In this document: positions 7,992 to 16,844 of the stretch, piece by piece
Layout of the letters: each line of letters begins with the position of its first letter
Numbering within the stretch: the stretch's first letter is position 1
NCBI GenBank assembly: GCA_022865355.1
Contig: JALHST010000187.1
Coordinates: 1 to 39,702 of the forward strand
Reading direction: 5' to 3'
Source: Maribacter sp.
GTDB lineage: Bacteria > Bacteroidota > Bacteroidia > Flavobacteriales > Flavobacteriaceae
Length of the DNA: 39,702 bases
Program-made: the position numbers and the translations under genes
The notes under the pieces: generated by a model
Seen by the model: only the letters and a program-made list of their open reading frames with translations
Told to the model about the DNA's origin: nothing
Database searches by the model: none

Positions 7992-8269
7992 CAGTATCCC
8001 GCATAACGCTGTTCAAGATATTGGCGGTTTTCTTTGTAACCGTCACCTTAACAGGGTTTTATTATGTTCATGAATCTTTTCCGAAACCGATCCGGGCAGT
8101 AACGGCCTTGCTGGCAACACCTGTAGCAATCGCTTCCGGTATTTCGCATTATTTACATTTGGGCTTATCAGTATATGAATCGCCTTGGGCCATTTTTATT
8201 TCGAATCTTGTCGCTGCACTGGGAATTGTATATTTCGCGACCTTGGTTTTCAAAATTAAGAACCGCTAA
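7988..8269 (+). CDS. Small membrane protein of unknown function
   Basis: The 93-residue protein has hydrophobic segments at about 8-25, 38-52 and 67-88, the last followed by the positively charged end KIKNR, so two to three membrane spans are likely. I do not recognise a family. The start ATG overlaps the stop of the preceding 95-residue gene (ATGA), which makes the start secure and suggests coupled expression. The ankyrin protein gene follows after 38 bases. Confidence 0.7.
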   Translation: MTVSRITLFKILAVFFVTVTLTGFYYVHESFPKPIRAVTALLATPVAIASGISHYLHLGLSVYESPWAIFISNLVAALGIVYFATLVFKIKNR

Positions 8270-8307
8270 TATTCCTTTCTAAAAACGAATGCCTTACTTT
8301 ATTCAAA

Positions 8308-9051
8308 ATGGACTATCTCAAAAAAATTAGCGTCGCTTTTGAACTTCATTCGGTCGAAGATATAAAAGCCTGTTTCGAGAATGGGGTTGACCCAAATGCT
8401 ATGCTTGATGGAAGACCGCTTATTCATACCCTAATCAACATGTACACTCGGGGCCCCGGATTCAAAAGATGTATACAAGTATTTGTTGATTATGGTGTCG
8501 TTTTTGATGACCCCTTTTTATTGGCCGTTCTTTTGGATAATGACACATTGCTTGATAAACTAGTATCCCAAGACGTTACTGCCCTTAACAAAAAATATAC
8601 GTTTCAATGCACTTTTACCCCGCTGTACGAAGTTTCCCTATTGCATATTTGTGCTGAATACAATCACCTTTCTTGTGCAAAAATCCTAATAAAACATGGT
8701 GCCAATAGCAACCTGAAAGCTGGCTTTGATGAATATGGTTTTGGAGGGCATACCCCAATCTTCCACACTGTAAATCAAGATGCCAACAAGAGTATCGATA
8801 TGCTAAAATATTTAGTATCGCTGGAGGTCGATTTGACAGTGACCGTAGCCGGACTTATTTGGGGAAAAGGCTATGACTGGGAAACCTTTATTCCGTCAGT
8901 AAACCCCATAAGTTATGCCATGATGGGACTTCTCAGACAGTTCCAGCGAACTGAGGCACAAATTTATGAAGTAGTCAAACTGCTTATGAAGGCCCGATAC
9001 GGTATAAACTATGTTCCCAAAAACATTCCTAATAGGTATTTAAATAGTTGA
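8308..9051 (+). CDS. Ankyrin-repeat domain protein
   Basis: This 247-residue soluble protein contains degenerate ankyrin repeats. The clearest unit is SLLHICAEYNHLSCAKILIKHGANSNLKA (about 111-139), followed by HTPIFHTVNQDANKSIDMLKYLVSLEVDLTV (about 148-178). An N-terminal unit (SVEDIKACFENGVDPNAMLDGRPLIHTLI) is also visible. Ankyrin repeats mediate protein-protein contacts; the partner is unknown. It has no signal peptide. It is probably a single gene or the last member of the small-protein cluster upstream. About 100 bases with only a 25-codon ORF (9068-9145) separate it from the next gene. Confidence 0.75.
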   Translation: MDYLKKISVAFELHSVEDIKACFENGVDPNAMLDGRPLIHTLINMYTRGPGFKRCIQVFVDYGVVFDDPFLLAVLLDNDTLLDKLVSQDVTALNKKYTFQCTFTPLYEVSLLHICAEYNHLSCAKILIKHGANSNLKAGFDEYGFGGHTPIFHTVNQDANKSIDMLKYLVSLEVDLTVTVAGLIWGKGYDWETFIPSVNPISYAMMGLLRQFQRTEAQIYEVVKLLMKARYGINYVPKNIPNRYLNS

Positions 9052-9156
9052 CCTTTAACCAACCCAATGATTGAACACGAATTTGAGATTTATCCGTCAA
9101 CGGAACACTTATCTACATGGACACCGAAAGAAATATTCATTTAAAATAACCGAAGC

Positions 9157-9411
9157 ATGTCTTTAACCGATTGGATAGGATTTATGGGAGTTACCTTGCT
9201 CCTCGTCGCCTTTTTTCTAAATCTCAAAGGGACCATCGAAAAGGAAAACTTGCTTTATATTTTACTTAACATCGTTGGGGCCTTCTTGGCGTGTTTGGCT
9301 TCCGTACTTTTACATTATTTGCCCTTTATCATCCTTGAAGGTTGTTGGACTTTGGTTTCATTATATGGACTTACCAGATATTTCAGGGGCAGAAGACATT
9401 TAATGAAATAG
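9157..9411 (+). CDS. Small CBU_0592-like membrane protein
   Basis: The 84-residue protein starts MSLTDWIGFMGVTLLLVAFFLNLKG and has three hydrophobic segments (about 6-23, 31-52, 54-71), ending with the basic tail RYFRGRRHLMK. The DWIGFxGVxLLLxAFFLN opening and the ILNxxGA region match the CBU_0592/YgjV-like group of small inner-membrane proteins. Function is unknown. It is followed by a 230-base gap holding a strong inverted repeat at 9524-9561 and then the KirBac channel gene. Confidence 0.7.
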   Translation: MSLTDWIGFMGVTLLLVAFFLNLKGTIEKENLLYILLNIVGAFLACLASVLLHYLPFIILEGCWTLVSLYGLTRYFRGRRHLMK

Positions 9412-9523
9412 GTGCTTCAAAGTTTCTCTATCATGTAACAGCTGCCTTTCTCCCATTTCAATAATTCTTATGTGGCAATTTCCTTATTTTAGACCTTAAA
9501 ATTTTAAAGTTGATAGTTAAAAT

Positions 9524-9561
9524 ATCGATTATCTTAGAACCATTCTTAAAAGATGATCGAT
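9524..9561. repeat. 12-bp inverted repeat upstream of the K+ channel gene
   Basis: ATCGATTATCTT at 9524-9535 pairs with AAGATGATCGAT at 9550-9561, with 11 of 12 positions Watson-Crick and the twelfth a T-G pair that would be a wobble in RNA. The loop is 14 bases. It lies 112 bases after the small membrane protein stop and 80 bases before the channel start. It is followed by a weak T-rich stretch (ttagactttttagg), so it could be a terminator of the upstream gene or an operator for the channel-glycosyltransferase pair. Confidence 0.5.
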
Positions 9562-9641
9562 TAGACTTTTTAGGCAAATGCTTTACATGATTATTTTGTG
9601 ATAATCCATTTAAAAGACTGATTCAAATTACAAAAGGAGCT

Positions 9642-10577
9642 ATGGCCGTATTTAGGAAGCAAAAATTCAACGATCTCGGACTCGATACCAAAACACCCTC
9701 CGACGGGTATCGATCTTTGAATAAGGATGGCACCTTTAATGTAAAGAAACTCAACGTTCCACTTTTCGAGCGCATCAATTTTTTTCATTCCCTGGTTTCC
9801 ATGTCGTGGTGGCGTTTTTTTGGAATCATCGCTGGCTGTTATATCCTGGTCAATCTATTATTCGCCAGCTTTTATATGGCAATCGGTGTTGAACACCTTA
9901 CGGGAATCGACGGTATTACAGATTTCGATAAATTTTTAGAGGCATTTTTCTTCAGTGCACAGACCATCACAACACTGGGTTATGGTCGTGTGGCCCCCAT
10001 AGGAATTCCGGCCAATATTGTTGCGGCCGTAGAATCGATGCTCGGGCTACTCTCTTTTGCACTGGCAACAGGGCTGATGTATGGTAGATTTTCAAAGCCA
10101 TCGGCAAGAATTCTTTACAGTGCGCATGCCGTTATTGCCCCATATCAGGAAATAAATGGTTTCATGTTTCGTGTAGTCAATCCACAAAACACACAACTGT
10201 TGGAAGTGGAAATCAACGTAACGCTTTCAATGAAAAGGGAAAATTCTGAGTTGCGTAATTTTTATTTGTTAGAACTTGAGCGGCCGAAGGTCGTATTCTT
10301 CCCGTCCACCTGGACTATCGTCCACCCAATTACCGAGGGGAGTCCGTTGTATCGCTTGACAGAGAACGAGGTGCTGGAAAAAGATGCCGAATTTATAGTG
10401 ATGATCCGGGCTTTTGATGAATCGTTTTCACAAACGGTTTATTCCCGTTCTTCCTATATGGCAACAGAGCTAAAGTGGGGCGAAAAATTTATTTACCTTA
10501 TTCAACGCGACAAGGATGGCATTTCGGTCGATGTGGGCCGAATCGACGAAACTGAAAAAGCAGCTCTGAATCCATGA
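9642..10577 (+). CDS. Inward-rectifier (KirBac-type) potassium channel
   Basis: The 311 residues follow the KirBac plan. An amphipathic slide region contains WWRFFGI (about 54-60). TM1 is at about 58-78, a pore helix and the selectivity filter Thr111-Leu-Gly-Tyr-Gly115 come next, and TM2 is at about 122-145 ending YGRFSKPSARILYS. A C-terminal cytoplasmic immunoglobulin-like beta domain (about 150-300) includes FRVVNPQNTQLLEVEI and a LRNFYLLELERPKVVFFPSTWTIVHPI strand set. The TLGYG filter indicates K+ selectivity. The protein is an inner-membrane tetramer by family. Its stop overlaps the start of the GT39 gene (ATGA at 10574-10577), suggesting coupled translation. Confidence 0.93.
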   Translation: MAVFRKQKFNDLGLDTKTPSDGYRSLNKDGTFNVKKLNVPLFERINFFHSLVSMSWWRFFGIIAGCYILVNLLFASFYMAIGVEHLTGIDGITDFDKFLEAFFFSAQTITTLGYGRVAPIGIPANIVAAVESMLGLLSFALATGLMYGRFSKPSARILYSAHAVIAPYQEINGFMFRVVNPQNTQLLEVEINVTLSMKRENSELRNFYLLELERPKVVFFPSTWTIVHPITEGSPLYRLTENEVLEKDAEFIVMIRAFDESFSQTVYSRSSYMATELKWGEKFIYLIQRDKDGISVDVGRIDETEKAALNP

Positions 10578-12097
10578 ATAAAAGAACGATCGTTTTGTTA
10601 GGTTTTATGGTGCTGAAGATGGTACTGCAATTTGTACTCATCAGTCCGGAATACGATCTGCACCGCGATGAATATCTGTATCTCGATCAAGGGCAACACC
10701 TTGCCTGGGGCTATGTCTCGGTACCCCCTTTCACCTCTTGGATCTCGGCGATCATCCATGCCCTCGGCAATGGAGTTTTTTGGGTTAAGTTCTTTCCGGC
10801 CCTATTCGGCGCCCTGACTTTGCTAGTAGTCTGGAAGGCTATCGAGGCCCTAAAAGGAGATCTCTTTGCACTTGTTTTAGGGGCCGTGTGTATTGTATTT
10901 TCTACCTTACCAAGGCTCAACATATTGTACCAGCCCAATTCTTTTGACATTCTCTGCTGGACGACCCTTTACTTCGTGCTTATCAAATACTTTCAGGAAG
11001 AAAAACCAAAATGGCTGTATTGGGCCGCCGGGGTTTTTGCTTTCGGATTTCTGAACAAATATAACATTGGTTTTGCGGTAATCGGGCTATTGCCTGCGTT
11101 CCTATTAACTAAACAACGCGCAATTATTGCCGATAAAAAGTTGTACGGGGCCATGATATTGGCCCTATTGCTCATTTCGCCGAATCTTATTTGGCAGTAC
11201 CAAGAGGGGTTCCCGGTAATACGCCACCTCAGGGAGCTGGCCGAAACGCAATTAGTGAACGTAAATCGATGGGGCTTCCTGGCCGAACAACTGCTCTTCT
11301 TCACTGGTGCCCTCTTCGTAATCTTGCTAGGGTGGGCCGCACTCTGGTTTTACTTACCTTTTAGAAAATACCGATTTATGTTCTGGGCACTTCCTTTGAC
11401 GTTGGCTGCCTTCGTATACCTGCGGGCCAAAGGGTATTATGCCATAGGCCTTTATCCTGTGTATATCGCCTTCGGATCGGTATATCTGGCCACTTTGTTG
11501 AAAACAGGTAAGAAAAGATACCTACGGCCGGTCATCATTGCCCTGCCAATCCTTGTGTTCCTTCCCATCTCAATGATCGCTTTTCCCAATAAGAGTCCGG
11601 AGTATATTTTTTCGCATCCCCGTCTTTACCAAAAATACGGACTATTGCGGTGGGAAGATGGCAAAGACCACTCCTTACCGCAAGACTTTGCCGACATGCT
11701 AGGCTGGCGCGAATTAGCCACCAAAGTAGACACGGCTTTCGAAGGTCTTGCTGAACCTAACCTAACCTTAGTACTCTGCGACAATTACGGACAGGCGGGT
11801 GCCATCAACTATTATAGCAAGAAGGGCATACATGCTGTCTCCTTTAATGCCGACTATGTGAACTGGTTCAGTCTGGAACCAAAATATGTCAATCTAATCC
11901 GGGTCAAGGAACAAGAGGCTAAGCACACTGAATTTGCAGAAACGAGTCCATATTTCGAGGCATCGATCATCGCCGACTCCATCACCAACCCCTATGCCCG
12001 GGAAAAGGGAACCACTATTTTTGTGTTCGAGGGGGCCAAGGTCGATGTGAACAAGCGCATCCGTCAGGAAATCGAGGAGGTGCAGAATACAAATTGA
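10574..12097 (+). CDS. GT39-type (ArnT/PMT-like) membrane glycosyltransferase
   Basis: The 507-residue protein has about ten to eleven hydrophobic spans in the first 350 residues and a soluble, probably periplasmic, C-terminal domain. The first extracytoplasmic loop contains the acidic motif LHRDEYLYLDQGQHLAWGY, the conserved Asp-Glu of the dolichyl/undecaprenyl-phosphate-sugar-dependent GT-C transferases (PMT_2 family). Later motifs such as FLNKYNIGFAV and SPNLIWQYQEGFP fit bacterial GT39-like proteins. It would transfer a sugar from a polyprenyl carrier to lipid or protein outside the membrane; donor and acceptor are unknown. The start overlaps the KirBac stop. A 145-base gap precedes the next gene. 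Confidence 0.85.
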   Translation: MNKRTIVLLGFMVLKMVLQFVLISPEYDLHRDEYLYLDQGQHLAWGYVSVPPFTSWISAIIHALGNGVFWVKFFPALFGALTLLVVWKAIEALKGDLFALVLGAVCIVFSTLPRLNILYQPNSFDILCWTTLYFVLIKYFQEEKPKWLYWAAGVFAFGFLNKYNIGFAVIGLLPAFLLTKQRAIIADKKLYGAMILALLLISPNLIWQYQEGFPVIRHLRELAETQLVNVNRWGFLAEQLLFFTGALFVILLGWAALWFYLPFRKYRFMFWALPLTLAAFVYLRAKGYYAIGLYPVYIAFGSVYLATLLKTGKKRYLRPVIIALPILVFLPISMIAFPNKSPEYIFSHPRLYQKYGLLRWEDGKDHSLPQDFADMLGWRELATKVDTAFEGLAEPNLTLVLCDNYGQAGAINYYSKKGIHAVSFNADYVNWFSLEPKYVNLIRVKEQEAKHTEFAETSPYFEASIIADSITNPYAREKGTTIFVFEGAKVDVNKRIRQEIEEVQNTN

Positions 12098-12242
12098 TCT
12101 ACGACTTCTGCCAATTGCCATAAACCCAAAATATGGTTCGGTTTTCTTAATTTAGTTTGCAAAATCAGATTTTTGGTAATACTGCCCGGAAAAAAGGGAC
12201 AACCCTTCAAGTTTTCGACCAGGATAATCCTAATTTTTTTAT

Positions 12243-14321
12243 ATGTCTAACCCAAATAATAAAATAAGCCATTATTTTAAGGTTTTCTTTTTATGGCAAA
12301 TTATATTTTTTACCAATGCACTGTTCGGGCAAAAAGTAACCGCCAGTGCGAACATCGAAATACGCGAAGTAAGGATACCCATGCGTGATGGGATCCAATT
12401 GGCAGCAGACCTGTATATACCTCTATTTGCCAAGGGAGATGGCCGATTCCCCATACTTTTGGAATATTTACCCTATCGAAAGGATGAGGGGCGCGGCAAT
12501 CGATTTCCCTTATTTTCTTATTTCATTAACAACGGGTATATCGTGGCCCGGGTTGATATACGTGGTACGGGGCGAAGCGAAGGCCGGCTGGTAGATGGGG
12601 AGTATTCCGAACAGGAACAACTTGATGGGGAGCAGGTAATCGATTGGTTATCAAAACAGGAATTTTCGACCGGAAAAGTGGGCATGTTCGGTATCTCTTG
12701 GGGAGGTTTTAACGCCTTGCACATGGCGATGCGGCACCCACCAGCATTAAAGACTATTATTTCACTTATGTCGACCGATGATATTTATCAGGATGATGTA
12801 CATTTTATAGATGGTATGATGCATATCGATGCCTACGAAATTGGTCAAGACCTGGCCAATGCCCTGCCCGGGGCTCCCGATTTTAAAATTGATGAAGACT
12901 ATTTCAAAAATCGCTTTGATACCGAACCTTGGTTATTGAAGTATAAACGGCAACAAACCGATGGCCCCTTTTGGAACAGGGCCTCCTTGAACGAGGATTA
13001 TTCCCGAATCGATATCCCAACTTTTATTATCGGAGGATGGTATGATGGTTATCGCGATTTTATTCCACGTATGTTGCAACATGCCGATGTACCTGTAAAA
13101 GCCATCTTGGGTCCATGGAACCATACCTGGCCAAATTGGGCAAGTCCCGAACCGGCCATTGAATGGCGTGAAAGGGCCGTGAGTTGGCTTGATTATTGGC
13201 TAAAGGATGTCAATACAGGGATAATGGAAGAACCACAGCTCTATTATTATCAACGAAATTGGCATGCCCCAGGAACTGATCTCGACACTATTCCCGGTTC
13301 CTGGCGGGAGTCCGAAGGTTGGCCCCAGACACGCGATACCTTGCTCCTTTTGCAGGCCGATCACCAATTGGGTATGCAGCACGGCCCATTTCAACACTCC
13401 CTTGAATATAAACCTACTGCGGGCATTGAGGCCAGTGGTTCGGTCATGTGGTGGGGCGATTGGGCGCCGGATCAAAAAGGTGCCGATAAAAACAGTTTGG
13501 TATATGATTCGGCCCCGATGCAAAAAGAGGTTGAAATTATTGGCTACCCAGAAGTTACCTTACAGACTTCCACGAATGCCCCAGCCGCGAATTGGTTGGT
13601 GCGACTCTCAGATATAGCCCCCGATGGGAGGGTTACCCAAATTACAGGAGCTGGTTTTAATGCGACCCACTACAAGAGCGCTGAAAATCCCGTTCCCTTG
13701 GTTAGTGACAGTCTATATACCTTACATATTCAATTGCACGTCACCTCCTGGACCTTTCAAAAGGGTCATAAGATCCGCCTGGCCATTAACAATGCCCAAT
13801 GGCCCATGATCTGGCCGACGCCTTATCAGATGACCACGACAATCCACGCTACCAACTTGGCGAGTTCTTCTTTGCTTTTGCCGCTAGGACCAAAAAATGC
13901 AAGCCCGATGCGCAAACCTTTTCTTAAACCCGTGGTCGACCCTATACTACCGGGATACCGATCTTTAGCCGCTGAAACGGTATCCGGATTTGCGGAAATG
14001 AATGGCGTGCAACGGGATGAATCAACACAGACGACGACGGTGATAGCAACCAATTCGGGTCGTGACCAATATCCTTGGGGAATCGAGGAATACACCGAGG
14101 AAATAACCCATGAAGTAAGCGACAAGCATCCGTCGGAAGGCCAAGTCCATAGCACGTACACCACTACTATTGCGGAAAAAGACCAACAATTGAAATTGAC
14201 GGGCCAACTTCATTTTTATAGTGATACAGATGATTACTTTTATGAGTATACTCGTATTTTGGAGAAGGACGGAAGATTGGTGCGAAAAAAAACATGGAAC
14301 GAAAAAATTCCAAGACGCTGA
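12243..14321 (+). CDS. Exported CocE/NonD family hydrolase (X-Pro dipeptidyl-peptidase S15-like)
   Basis: This 692-residue alpha/beta hydrolase has an N-terminal signal (hydrophobic FFLWQIIFFTNALFGQ, cleavage likely near residue 29). The catalytic triad can be placed: Ser152 in GISWGG, Asp268 in GGWYDGYRD and His294 in GPWNHTW. The start of the catalytic domain (IPMRDGIQLAADLYIP) and RVDIRGTGRSEG are typical. The C-terminal half is the jelly-roll beta domain of the S15/CocE family, with VTLQTSTNAPAANWLVRLSD and HVTSWTFQKGHKIRLAI. Relatives cleave esters or amides, including cocaine esterase and alpha-amino-ester hydrolase. The penicillin acylase gene follows after 64 bases, suggesting a two-gene periplasmic unit. 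Confidence 0.9.
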   Translation: MSNPNNKISHYFKVFFLWQIIFFTNALFGQKVTASANIEIREVRIPMRDGIQLAADLYIPLFAKGDGRFPILLEYLPYRKDEGRGNRFPLFSYFINNGYIVARVDIRGTGRSEGRLVDGEYSEQEQLDGEQVIDWLSKQEFSTGKVGMFGISWGGFNALHMAMRHPPALKTIISLMSTDDIYQDDVHFIDGMMHIDAYEIGQDLANALPGAPDFKIDEDYFKNRFDTEPWLLKYKRQQTDGPFWNRASLNEDYSRIDIPTFIIGGWYDGYRDFIPRMLQHADVPVKAILGPWNHTWPNWASPEPAIEWRERAVSWLDYWLKDVNTGIMEEPQLYYYQRNWHAPGTDLDTIPGSWRESEGWPQTRDTLLLLQADHQLGMQHGPFQHSLEYKPTAGIEASGSVMWWGDWAPDQKGADKNSLVYDSAPMQKEVEIIGYPEVTLQTSTNAPAANWLVRLSDIAPDGRVTQITGAGFNATHYKSAENPVPLVSDSLYTLHIQLHVTSWTFQKGHKIRLAINNAQWPMIWPTPYQMTTTIHATNLASSSLLLPLGPKNASPMRKPFLKPVVDPILPGYRSLAAETVSGFAEMNGVQRDESTQTTTVIATNSGRDQYPWGIEEYTEEITHEVSDKHPSEGQVHSTYTTTIAEKDQQLKLTGQLHFYSDTDDYFYEYTRILEKDGRLVRKKTWNEKIPRR

Positions 14322-14352
14322 TGTATTACTTATGCGCCTGCATAGCCTCAAA

Positions 14353-14380
14353 TTTGGTATCTTTCAATCGTGATACCAAA
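14353..14380 (+). repeat. 9-bp perfect inverted repeat next to the penicillin acylase start
   Basis: TTTGGTATC (14353-14361) and GATACCAAA (14372-14380) are exact reverse complements with a 10-base loop, ending five bases before the ATG at 14386. In RNA this would form a hairpin beside the start codon. In DNA it could be an operator. It is too AT-rich and lacks a T tail on the plus strand, so it is a poor intrinsic terminator for the upstream hydrolase. Confidence 0.45.
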
Positions 14381-14385
14381 AAATT

Positions 14386-16818
14386 ATGAGCCATAAAAAT
14401 AGCATCCACCGAAAACTATCCCTTAATTTCGTACTGATCCTGTTCCTGACAATCGGCTGCAAAGATACGACTGACGTAGCCGTTACAATCGATATTCCAG
14501 GGCTCGACGAATCGGTGGAAGTGATTCGGGACCAAGCAGGCATCAATCATATATATGCCAAAAACCAACATGACCTGTTTTTCGCCCAAGGATATTGTGC
14601 CGCCAAGGACCGTCTCTTTCAATTCGAAATCTGGCGTAGGCAGGCAACGGGCACCGTGGCCGAAATTCTTGGGGAACGGGAAGTGAAGCGGGACATCGGC
14701 ACCCGCCTTTTTAAATTTAGGGGCGATATGGATACCGAGATGCGGCAATATCACCCGGATGGTATTGAAATCTTAAATGCGTATACCGATGGGGTCAATG
14801 CCTACATTGAAGAAGTATTGCAATATCCCGATCAGCTGCCAGTAACCTTCAAGGCATTGGATATTTTACCACAAAAATGGACACCCGAGGTAATTATATC
14901 AAGACATCAGGGACTATTGGGGAACATTACCGAGGAACTTGATATTGGAAGGGCGGTGGCGAAAGTGGGCCCAGAAAAAGTGAATGAATATCTATGGTTT
15001 CATCCCAAACAACCGAAAATTGACTTGGATCCCGCGATTAATGGGGAACTATTGTCGATGGATATCCTTGAATTATATAATGCCTACCGGAGTTCCTTAG
15101 AATTTAAACCCGAGGATGTTGTGGCTTCCTATCGCAACGAGGAAGCTTCAAGAACATCAAACGATGAAACCACTTTACTCCTTCAAAGAGAGAAAGACAA
15201 ACGCTATTTAGGCAGCAACAATTGGGTAACGGCCCCAAGTCTTTCGGAAAACGGCCATGCCTATATGGCGAACGATCCCCACCGGCAATTGGCCATACCT
15301 TCCCTGCGGTATTGGGTACATTTATCGGCCCCCGGCTGGAATGTAATAGGCGGTGGGGAACCTGAAATTCCAGGAGTGTCCATCGGGCATAATGAATATG
15401 GTGCTTGGGGCCTTACCGTCTTTGAAACCGATGGGGAAGATTTATATGTCTACGATATCAACCCAGAGGATCCCCACCAATACAAATACAAGGATCAATG
15501 GGTAGATATGAAAATGATCCAGGAGACCATCAAAGTAAAAAATGCTAGCGACCGGGAAGTAACCCTATATTATACTCAACACGGGCCGGTGACCCTAATC
15601 GATTCGGCAAACCATAAGGCCTATGCCGTACGATGTGCCTGGATGGAACCTGGAGGTTCCCCTTATCTCGCCTCCTTGCGTATGGACCAGGCTAAAAATT
15701 GGAAAGAATTTCGGGAAGCCTGTAACTATAGCAATATTCCCGGTGAAAATATGATCTGGGCCGATACCGAAGGCAAGATTGGTTGGCAAGCAGTGGGCAT
15801 TGCACCGATTCGAAGAAATTTTAGTGGTCTGGTACCGGTACCCGGGGATGGTCGTTATGAATGGGACGGCTATCTTCCCATCATCGAAAAACCTCATATA
15901 TTGAACCCCCCGAGTCATTTTATCGGTACCGCGAACCAAAATGTTACCCCGGATGATTATAGCCATTGGGATGCGATAGGGTTTTCCTGGGCCGATCCCT
16001 ATCGCGGAATGCGAATCAATGAGGTCTTGGGTTCCGGCAAAAAGTTGACCCTAACTGATATGCAAGAATTACAGACCGACTATTTTTCGATACCGGCCAG
16101 GATATTGGTACCCTTTTTAAAAACGGCAAACTTCAAGGACACCCTGGTCGAAGCCGTTAAAAATAAATTGTTGACCTGGGATTTTCGATTGGATAAAAAT
16201 TCTGTGGCAGCCGGGATCTACGTGGCTTGGGAAAAGGAATTGCCCCTTAAATTACTGGAGTATTTCCCCGATCCAGGAGCCGAAGATCTTGTCGCTAACC
16301 TTCAAATGGCCCGGCTTTTGGAATGGATTCAAAATCCAGAAACCAGATTTGGAAAAAATGCCGAAGAAAATAGAGATACATATCTGAAGGGGACGTTTGC
16401 TTCGGCAATACAAGGTCTTGTCAAAAAATTTGGGAATGATTTGAATTCATGGCAGTACGGACAAGCAAACTATAAACACGTTCAAATCAAACATCCTTTG
16501 GGTGATGTGGTCAATGCTGATTTGCGGGATAGACTCAACACCGAACTTAGGCCTCGAGGTGGAAATCAACATACCCCCAATTCTACCGGCAGTTCCAATA
16601 GTCAACTATCCGGGGCCACTTTTCGCATCATAGTTGACATCAACGATTGGGATAACACGGTTGGGGCGAATCCTCCCGGACAATCAGGCGATCCCGACAG
16701 TCATTTTTACAAAAACCTGTTCGATTCCTGGGCAGATGATGCCTATTTCCCGGTATACTTTACAAAATCAAAACTTGATTCCCTAGCGCAAGGGCGAACA
16801 CTGCTGGTTCCTGAATAA
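14386..16818 (+). CDS. Lipoprotein penicillin acylase family protein (Ntn hydrolase)
   Basis: The 810-residue protein begins with a lipoprotein signal ending LTIGC with Cys25, so the proprotein is probably membrane-anchored on the periplasmic side. Family architecture is clear: an alpha-chain region (VEVIRDQAGINHIYAKNQHDLFFAQGYCAAKDRLFQFE), a spacer, and a beta chain whose N-terminal nucleophile is Ser277 in LGSNNWV. Downstream are MANDPH, the GHNEYGAWGLT loop and GTANQNVTPDD, typical of the active site. Autocleavage before Ser277 is expected. Members hydrolyse N-acyl bonds (penicillins, acyl-homoserine lactones, other acyl amides); specificity is unknown. It is next to an exported CocE-type hydrolase, 64 bases upstream. 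Confidence 0.92.
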   Translation: MSHKNSIHRKLSLNFVLILFLTIGCKDTTDVAVTIDIPGLDESVEVIRDQAGINHIYAKNQHDLFFAQGYCAAKDRLFQFEIWRRQATGTVAEILGEREVKRDIGTRLFKFRGDMDTEMRQYHPDGIEILNAYTDGVNAYIEEVLQYPDQLPVTFKALDILPQKWTPEVIISRHQGLLGNITEELDIGRAVAKVGPEKVNEYLWFHPKQPKIDLDPAINGELLSMDILELYNAYRSSLEFKPEDVVASYRNEEASRTSNDETTLLLQREKDKRYLGSNNWVTAPSLSENGHAYMANDPHRQLAIPSLRYWVHLSAPGWNVIGGGEPEIPGVSIGHNEYGAWGLTVFETDGEDLYVYDINPEDPHQYKYKDQWVDMKMIQETIKVKNASDREVTLYYTQHGPVTLIDSANHKAYAVRCAWMEPGGSPYLASLRMDQAKNWKEFREACNYSNIPGENMIWADTEGKIGWQAVGIAPIRRNFSGLVPVPGDGRYEWDGYLPIIEKPHILNPPSHFIGTANQNVTPDDYSHWDAIGFSWADPYRGMRINEVLGSGKKLTLTDMQELQTDYFSIPARILVPFLKTANFKDTLVEAVKNKLLTWDFRLDKNSVAAGIYVAWEKELPLKLLEYFPDPGAEDLVANLQMARLLEWIQNPETRFGKNAEENRDTYLKGTFASAIQGLVKKFGNDLNSWQYGQANYKHVQIKHPLGDVVNADLRDRLNTELRPRGGNQHTPNSTGSSNSQLSGATFRIIVDINDWDNTVGANPPGQSGDPDSHFYKNLFDSWADDAYFPVYFTKSKLDSLAQGRTLLVPE

Positions 16819-16844
16819 TCCTATCAATCGCATACGGGGAGCCA

